19,170 nt of DNA from an uncultured Eggerthellaceae bacterium (GTDB taxonomy: Bacteria > Actinomycetota > Coriobacteriia > Coriobacteriales > Eggerthellaceae): the NCBI GenBank assembly GCA_934670115.1, contig CAKUOV010000045.1:1-19170 (forward strand), given 5' to 3'. How positions within the stretch are numbered: position 1 is the first letter of the stretch; each line of letters opens with the position of its first letter. Below are positions 13,834 to 19,170 of this stretch, piece after piece. Made by a program: the position numbers and the translations under genes. The notes below the pieces were generated by a model. It saw only the letters and a list, made by a program, of their open reading frames with translations, did no database searches and was not told where the DNA came from.

Positions 13834-14994
13834 ATGTTGAGCAAAAACATTGAGAATAAGAGTGAGATGCCCCCTGAACGCAAAGATCCTTACGAGGGAG
13901 AGCGCGGCATTATTCTTGATGGCGTTACCAAAACGTACAGCAACGGATTTGAAGCCGTGCACCCCACGTACCTGAAGATTGAGCAGGGAGAATTCTTCTC
14001 GTTGCTGGGATCTTCTGGCTCAGGCAAAACAACCATGCTCAAGATGCTCTCGGGTTTGGAATTTGCCACAACGGGCATTATCAGGCTTGATGGAAAGATT
14101 ATCACCAACGTGCCCGCCAACAAGCGCGATGTGCATACCGTGTTCCAGAATTATGCGCTGTTTCCCCATATGAGCGTCCAGAAAAACATCGCTTACGGTT
14201 TGGAAGGCCGCCGCATTGCCAAAGACGACATTGCGAAGCGCGTGGCGCGCATGATTGACTTGGTGGAGCTGGGCGGCCATGAAAACGACAAGCCGGGCGA
14301 GCTTTCCGGCGGCATGCAGCAGCGCGTTGCTTTGGCGCGTGCCCTGGTGCTTGAGCCGCGCGCGTTGCTTTTGGATGAGCCGCTGGGTGCGCTGGACTTG
14401 AAGCTGCGCCATCATATGCAAGAGGTACTGAAAGACATCCACCAAAAAGTCGGCATTACCTTCGTGTACGTTACCCACGACCAAGAAGAAGCGTTTTCGA
14501 TGTCCGACCGCATTGGCGTTATGACCAGCGGTATGTTGGAACAGGTGTCAACGCCGTATCAGCTGTACACCCAGCCCAAAACGCGCTTTGTTGCAACGTT
14601 TGTGGGTGCTTCGAATATCTTCGAAGGCGTGATTGAAGAAGCTATCGATCGCCCTGAGGGCATTTATCGCGTTCGTTTCGACGTGACCGGCAAATCCTAT
14701 GTGGTCAAGGGCACTTCGTACATGATTACCGGCGCCCGTGTTTCAGGCGTGGTTCGACCTCAGATGGTGCGCGTTTCGCTTTCCGAAGACGCTCCTTCGG
14801 GTGATTCCGACAGCGTTATGACTGTTCCCGTGCAGATTGTCAGCCAAACGTTTTTGGGAGGATACAACAAGATTGCCGCAAAAGCCGGTGAACAGGAGAT
14901 TCTTTCCCACGCGTTTACCGTTGATCCCAGTATTTCCGGTGCTCAAGCGGCTGTGGCATCGTGGGATACCAAGGATATTTGGATCGTTCGCTAG
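13834..14994 (+). CDS. ABC transporter ATP-binding protein, PotA-like
   Basis: 386 residues. The nucleotide-binding domain (about 24-260) has Walker A GSSGSGKT (59-66), Q-loop Gln105, signature LSGGMQQR (157-164), Walker B LLLDEP (178-183) and switch His215. The C-terminal 120 residues form a TOBE-like domain, as in PotA and other importer ATPases. AAAGGA precedes the ATG by seven bases. It lies 30 bp after the second permease and powers the importer encoded by the three preceding genes. Confidence 0.92.
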   Translation: MLSKNIENKSEMPPERKDPYEGERGIILDGVTKTYSNGFEAVHPTYLKIEQGEFFSLLGSSGSGKTTMLKMLSGLEFATTGIIRLDGKIITNVPANKRDVHTVFQNYALFPHMSVQKNIAYGLEGRRIAKDDIAKRVARMIDLVELGGHENDKPGELSGGMQQRVALARALVLEPRALLLDEPLGALDLKLRHHMQEVLKDIHQKVGITFVYVTHDQEEAFSMSDRIGVMTSGMLEQVSTPYQLYTQPKTRFVATFVGASNIFEGVIEEAIDRPEGIYRVRFDVTGKSYVVKGTSYMITGARVSGVVRPQMVRVSLSEDAPSGDSDSVMTVPVQIVSQTFLGGYNKIAAKAGEQEILSHAFTVDPSISGAQAAVASWDTKDIWIVR

Positions 14995-15161
14995 TCCCTT
15001 TTCTGCGAAAACGAATCAACCAACTGCTTTAGCAGCTGCTGCTTTGGGGTGCTTTTAGACACCTCTGAGCTTGGATTGTCTTTTTTTGAGCACGCGTTTG
15101 TCTTGTACGGCTTTTGCGCGTTGCAGATCTAGGAAAGCGAAGAAAGAAAAGAGCAATAACT
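14995..15161. other. Gap between transporter ATPase and hydrolase genes
   Basis: 167 bp without a gene. An AGCAGCTGCT palindrome (about 15031-15040) is present but no clear terminator with a T run, so read-through from the transporter genes into the hydrolase gene is possible. No near-consensus promoter was seen. Confidence 0.35.
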
Positions 15162-17387
15162 ATGAATACACAGCTACAACCTAATGTCGTGGAAACGTTT
15201 CCGTACGAGTTTTCCACGGAAGATCACGTTTGGATTCCTATGCCCGATGGCGTTCGGCTTTCGGTGAAGCTTTGGAAGCCCGTTGCGCGCACGCCCGGCG
15301 AAAAATTCCCCGTGGTTCTTGAGGCCATTCCGTATCGAAAAGACGATGTGTGCCTGCTTGACGACACCGTTCGTTTTGATTACTTCGCAGGTCATGGCTA
15401 TATTTGCGCTCGCTTGGATTTGCGCGGTAGCGGAGACTCCGAAGGCGTGCTTGAAGACGAATATTGCGTTCGCGAGCAGCTGGACATCTGCAGTGCCATT
15501 GCGTGGCTGGCAGATTTGCCCGAAAGCAACGGCAACGTGGGCATGACGGGTATTTCCTGGAGCGGCTTCAATTGCCTGCAGGTAGCCCAGCATCGTCCTG
15601 CTGCTTTGAAGGGCATCATCACGGTGTGCTCAACCGACGATCGCTATGATAACGATGTACATTACATGGGCGGTTCGCTTCTTGCGTTCTACCAGAATTG
15701 GTGGGGCTCCATCATGCATGCGTTCAATATTCGACCTGCCGACCCCCTGCGGGTGGGCGATAAGTGGCGTCCGATGCAGATTGATCGCATGAATTTTAAT
15801 CCCCAGCTTACCTCCATTTGGACGGCGCATCAAACGCGCGATTATTATTGGTTCCCTGGATCGGTGTGCCAGAATTACAGCGCAATCGAGTGCCCTGTTT
15901 TGGCAGTAGGCGGCTGGCACGATGGTTACACCGACGCTATCATGCGCTTGGTTGACAACGATACGGCTCCTACCTGGGGTCTTATTGGACCGTGGGGGCA
16001 TACGTGGCCCGAGCGCGGAATTCCTGGTCCTGTTATTGGCTTTTTGCAGGAGTGCCTGCGTTTTTGGGATCATTTCCTGAAAGGCGAAGAAACCGGCATT
16101 GAGAAAGAGCCCAAAATCCGTTACTACCAAATGGACGCGTGCAAGCTTACGCCTGACCTGGATTATCGTCCAGGGCATTGGATGGGAACGGAAAGCCTGG
16201 GGAAGGGAAGGCGCATTGCGCGCTTGGTTTTTGATACGAGCAAGGGGCTTGTGTGCCCCGATGCCAAGGGGTGTGGCGCGGCCTCGACAGATGCGGCTGG
16301 CGCGCAGGAGCGCGGCGTTGTGGGTGCCGCTCCGTCCGCCGCGGGTGTGGCTGCAGGTGCGGCAGCGGCCGTGGCGGCTGGTGCTGGCGCTACGGCGAAC
16401 CCGGGCATTGATGAGCGTCTGGGCATTGATGCATCGCTTTTCGATACGCTTGATCCGGCCCAGTATTGTGTTCATGCAAGCTCGTTGCTTACGGGTACGC
16501 AAGTTGATACGTGGCTTCCTATGGGCAGCCCCATTGATTTGCCCAGCGAGCAAACTCCCGATGATGTTCGCTCGCTTTGCTTTGATTCTGGCACGTTGAC
16601 CTGCGATTTTGTAATTGCTGGACAGCCTGTTGTGCATTTGCGCGTTGCAGCAAGCGAACCGTGGGCGTTCGTGTTCGCGCGCTTGAGCGACGTGTGGCCC
16701 GATGACACCAGCCATCAAATCACGCGCGGAAACATGAACCTGACGCATTATCTTTCGCATCAATTCCCCGAAGATTTGGTTCCGGGGCAATTCTACGAGG
16801 TTGATATTCCGCTGAAAGTGGTTGCTCAAACGGTTCCGGCGGGACATAAGATTCGTTTGGCAATTTCTACGAGCTATTGGCCGTGGATTTGGCCTTCAAG
16901 GCAGCCTGCGGCGATTGCCGTTGATGCCGCTGGAAGTTCTTTGCTTTTGCCGGGACCGGCGGATTCGGATATTGCGCTGGGTGAGCCTTTCAAGCCTGGT
17001 CAGATTGCGCAAGGCGTTTCGTGCGAATGCGTGAAGAAAGGGTCGCCGTTTACGGTGCGAACGTATGATCCGGAAACGGGCATCATGGAGTTCTCGCGTT
17101 CGACCGACGATGATTCGCTGCAGCGCAATCCAAGCGGCATGATTTTTGGCGATAAAAAGCACACGCGTTATTGCATCAACGAGAACGATCCGCTTTCTGC
17201 CACTATGGAAAGCGTTCGCTGCACCACGTTCAAGCGCGACGATTGGATGGTGGTAAGCGAAGTGAATTCGCGCATGAGCTGCACGTATGACGATTTTGTC
17301 ATTACGACCGATACCAAGGTGTACGAAGGCGAGAAGCTCATTCATTGCGAGTTGCATACCGAAACCATTCCGCGTGTATTCAATTAA
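15162..17387 (+). CDS. CocE/NonD family hydrolase (X-Pro dipeptidyl-peptidase S15-like)
   Basis: 741 residues from the ATG at 15162; the longer frame adds a basic stretch without a ribosome binding site. The alpha/beta hydrolase domain has the nucleophile Ser132 (GISWSG), Asp254 (GGWHDGYTD) and His280 (GPWGHTW), a triad arrangement as in CocE cocaine esterase and S15 peptidases. A C-terminal jelly-roll domain follows (DVWPDDTSHQI, then PAGHKIRLAISTSYWPWIWP). Relatives cleave acyl esters, amides or Xaa-Pro peptides. Residues about 369-414 are an Ala/Gly-rich insertion between the domains. No signal peptide is seen, so it should act in the cytoplasm on imported substrate. The gene lies between the importer and an MFS transporter, 10 bp from the latter. 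The true substrate is unknown. Confidence 0.87.
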   Translation: MNTQLQPNVVETFPYEFSTEDHVWIPMPDGVRLSVKLWKPVARTPGEKFPVVLEAIPYRKDDVCLLDDTVRFDYFAGHGYICARLDLRGSGDSEGVLEDEYCVREQLDICSAIAWLADLPESNGNVGMTGISWSGFNCLQVAQHRPAALKGIITVCSTDDRYDNDVHYMGGSLLAFYQNWWGSIMHAFNIRPADPLRVGDKWRPMQIDRMNFNPQLTSIWTAHQTRDYYWFPGSVCQNYSAIECPVLAVGGWHDGYTDAIMRLVDNDTAPTWGLIGPWGHTWPERGIPGPVIGFLQECLRFWDHFLKGEETGIEKEPKIRYYQMDACKLTPDLDYRPGHWMGTESLGKGRRIARLVFDTSKGLVCPDAKGCGAASTDAAGAQERGVVGAAPSAAGVAAGAAAAVAAGAGATANPGIDERLGIDASLFDTLDPAQYCVHASSLLTGTQVDTWLPMGSPIDLPSEQTPDDVRSLCFDSGTLTCDFVIAGQPVVHLRVAASEPWAFVFARLSDVWPDDTSHQITRGNMNLTHYLSHQFPEDLVPGQFYEVDIPLKVVAQTVPAGHKIRLAISTSYWPWIWPSRQPAAIAVDAAGSSLLLPGPADSDIALGEPFKPGQIAQGVSCECVKKGSPFTVRTYDPETGIMEFSRSTDDDSLQRNPSGMIFGDKKHTRYCINENDPLSATMESVRCTTFKRDDWMVVSEVNSRMSCTYDDFVITTDTKVYEGEKLIHCELHTETIPRVFN

Positions 17388-17397
17388 CGAGGTTGTG

Positions 17398-18852
17398 ATG
17401 TCGTTTTCTTCGAAAGACATATGTTGCGAATCGGCAGGCGCTGTGGCAGGTGACTGCGCTGTTGCGGACAATCGGGCGGCGGGTGGTTCGGTGGAAGGCG
17501 GGGCCGCGGGTGGCGCGCGCAAAGCTGCCGCGGCTCATTCTGCTGCCAATGCATCGGGGAAGGAATCATCGCTGCGGGGAAAGTCGGTTGTGCGGCAATA
17601 CGCCGACCTTTTTCGTGCCCCCGGCGTAGCGCCGCTTGTCCTTGCCATGATTGTGGCACGTATGCCCACGGGATGCACCACCATGCTCTTAGTTCTTTTC
17701 GTGGGCATGGATTACGGCGCGGCAACGGCAGGCGCTGCTTCGGCGGCTTGGACGATTGGCCTGGCAATTCTTGCACCCTATCTGGGAAGATTGGTCGATC
17801 GCGGTTTCGGGCCGCGCACGCTGCGTATTACTGCGGTTGCGGATGCCCTTTCGATAGCGGCTCTTATCGCCCTTGTTTTCTTTCAAGCGCCTGCGTGGAC
17901 GGTGCTTCTTGCGTCTTTCTTGAGCGGCGCGCTGAACCCCCCGGTGTCGGGGACAACGCGGTCTTTATGGAAGATGCTGGTGGGCGATGAGCTTTTGCCC
18001 GTTGCCTATAGCTTTGAGATCTTGCTCATTGACGCGCTTTATGTTTCAGGCCCGCTTTTGGCAAGTGTTTTCATTGCTTTCGGCATTCCCCAGGTGGGTA
18101 TGGCGGCCACAACGGTCTGCTTGGTTGTGGGAACTATCGTGCTTGCGGCTTCCAAGCCGGTGAAGCGTTATGCACAGTGGGGGCACGACACGTGGCTCGA
18201 ACAATCGCAGCATGACCAGGCGCAATATGATAACGCGCAGACGAAAAGCGCACAGGCGGGCCAGGTGACGCTTTTGCGGCATCCGGCGGTATGGGCGGTT
18301 CTTATTGCCTGCATGGGCGCCATGATGTTTTCCGGCTGGATGGAAACGCTCATTCCTTTGCATTTCAGCGCGAACGGAGCATCGGCCGAAGGAAGCGTGC
18401 TTATTTCCTTGTGGTCGGTGGGGTCAATCGTGGGCGTTTTGGGCTTCGTGCGCATTCAGCCAGCGCTTTCGCGCCTGAGCCTTGCTAGTCAGTTAGTACT
18501 GTTCACGGCACTGTATTTATTGCCAACTACGGCGGTTGTGTTCATTTCGGGCGATGGTTTTGGGGCGCTTTGCGTGTGCATGACGCTTGTTGGCGTATTC
18601 GTGTCGCCTTGCACGAATTTGCACTACCAGGTAGGCGGTCAGCAGGCTCCCGATTGCCAACATGCCGAGATGTTCTCGTGGCTTAACACGGCAACAAGTG
18701 CCGGCATTTCTTTAGGTGCGCTGCTGGCGGGAAGCTCTATTGAGCTTGTGGGGTCGCAAATAGCCTTCGATATTCCCTTCGCTTTTGTGGCTATTTCGCT
18801 TGTGTCTGCGCTTTTGCTGCGAAAGTTCTCTTGTGCGAAGCGCGCGGAGTAG
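17398..18852 (+). CDS. Major facilitator superfamily transporter
   Basis: 484 residues from ATG 17398, preceded by GAGG in the 10-bp gap after the hydrolase stop. The first 60 or so residues are an Ala/Gly/Ser-rich, presumably cytoplasmic extension; the membrane part starts near APLVLAMIVARMPTG (77-91). About 12 hydrophobic helices follow, with a hydrophilic central loop (about 262-290, Gln/Asp-rich) dividing two halves, as usual for the superfamily. The helix 2-3 loop contains LGRLVDRGFGPRTL, the MFS motif A region. Close spacing suggests co-transcription with the hydrolase; export of a product such as a hydroxyacid or released acid is possible but unproven. Confidence 0.87.
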   Translation: MSFSSKDICCESAGAVAGDCAVADNRAAGGSVEGGAAGGARKAAAAHSAANASGKESSLRGKSVVRQYADLFRAPGVAPLVLAMIVARMPTGCTTMLLVLFVGMDYGAATAGAASAAWTIGLAILAPYLGRLVDRGFGPRTLRITAVADALSIAALIALVFFQAPAWTVLLASFLSGALNPPVSGTTRSLWKMLVGDELLPVAYSFEILLIDALYVSGPLLASVFIAFGIPQVGMAATTVCLVVGTIVLAASKPVKRYAQWGHDTWLEQSQHDQAQYDNAQTKSAQAGQVTLLRHPAVWAVLIACMGAMMFSGWMETLIPLHFSANGASAEGSVLISLWSVGSIVGVLGFVRIQPALSRLSLASQLVLFTALYLLPTTAVVFISGDGFGALCVCMTLVGVFVSPCTNLHYQVGGQQAPDCQHAEMFSWLNTATSAGISLGALLAGSSIELVGSQIAFDIPFAFVAISLVSALLLRKFSCAKRAE

Positions 18853-18912
18853 TGGTTGGCTTACCGGTTTTTGAAGGCGGCGCAAGGACACGATGAGGGA
18901 AGGCGCATTGCG

Positions 18913-19170
18913 CTAAAGGGCAAAGCTCAATCCATCGGCGGCAGCTTGAACGCATCCGTTGTATTGTTCCAGGTAGACGTTGAGTTTGCGCAGCGTGATG
19001 GGTTCCATGTAATGCATGGCCAAATGCGTGAGGTAGATTTTCTTTGCATCTAGCTCAAAGCCCTCTTCAATGCAGCTTTGCACACTATGGTGAGCTTGCG
19101 GCGCGGGGCAGTCTTTCCAGTACGTTGCATCCATCGCGAGCACGTCAACGCCGCGCACGCGCTCTGCTGT
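18913..19170 (-). CDS. Metallo-beta-lactamase-fold hydrolase, C-terminal part (cut by window end)
   Basis: The leftward frame ends at 18913 and is open to the window edge, giving the last 85 residues; a GTG at 19158 is probably not the start because the frame continues through ACA GCA GAG CGC. The sequence VDVLAMDATYW followed by HHSVQSCIEEGFELDAKKIYLTHLAMHY resembles the end of PhnP-like MBL-fold proteins, where the second Asp and the final THL histidine bind the metal pair. It converges with the MFS gene with 60 bp between stops and no clear terminator. The specific function cannot be assigned from this fragment. Confidence 0.65.
   Translation of the reverse strand, partial: TAERVRGVDVLAMDATYWKDCPAPQAHHSVQSCIEEGFELDAKKIYLTHLAMHYMEPITLRKLNVYLEQYNGCVQAAADGLSFAL

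Noticed and set aside
15630..16847. Minus-strand ORF of 405 codons inside the hydrolase gene
   Set aside because: Arg/Asn/His-rich composition typical of an antisense shadow; the plus-strand frame carries the catalytic triad.

Overview
The window looks like a chromosomal segment from an anaerobic, probably gut or oral, actinobacterium of the Coriobacteriia (Eggerthellaceae-like). This is an inference from a type III glutamine synthetase, a PerR/rubrerythrin peroxide defence operon, and a Tat-lipoprotein solute-binding protein, together with strong AAAGGAGG ribosome binding sites and moderately high GC with AT-rich promoters. No rRNA, tRNA or CRISPR array was seen.

Left part (1-4033). A leftward gene for a small PGPGW-like membrane protein is followed, further right, by a leftward two-gene operon: perR and a three-part fusion of flavin reductase, rubredoxin and ferritin-like rubrerythrin domains. 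The operon has a recognisable sigma-70 promoter overlapped by a perfect 8-1-8 Fur/PerR-type inverted repeat, and a rho-independent terminator at its far end. A large imperfect palindrome abuts the stop codon of the fusion gene. Rightward follow rplM and rpsI (ribosomal proteins L13 and S9) with their own promoter, a leader of about 180 nt, and a terminator.

Middle part (4034-8567). The rightward glnA/glnN gene (type III glutamine synthetase) lies between intergenic stretches that carry a family of palindromic, MITE-like repeats. One complete element lies upstream of glnA (4258-4492) and a second downstream (7166-7375); they share a terminal motif. A RelB/DinJ-like antitoxin and PIN-domain toxin pair is bracketed by two direct repeats of about 104 bp (7337-7440 and 8462-8564) that contain the same terminal motif. 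The left copy supplies the -35 box of the toxin-antitoxin promoter.

Right part (8568-19170). This is a divergent metabolic cluster. Leftward: a HisC-like aminotransferase and a D-2-hydroxyacid dehydrogenase, with the stop codon of the first directly followed by the start of the second. Rightward: a polyamine/opine-type ABC importer (Tat lipoprotein, two permeases, ATPase), a CocE/NonD (S15-like) hydrolase and an MFS transporter. Inference: an imported N-acyl, ester or peptide-like substrate is hydrolysed to an amino acid, which is transaminated and reduced to a 2-hydroxyacid that may be exported. The window ends inside a leftward metallo-beta-lactamase-fold gene.

The most interesting signals are the palindromic repeat family with the toxin-antitoxin module between its copies, the single-chain flavin reductase-rubredoxin-rubrerythrin with a strong internal ribosome binding site, and the divergent transport/hydrolase/aminotransferase cluster.
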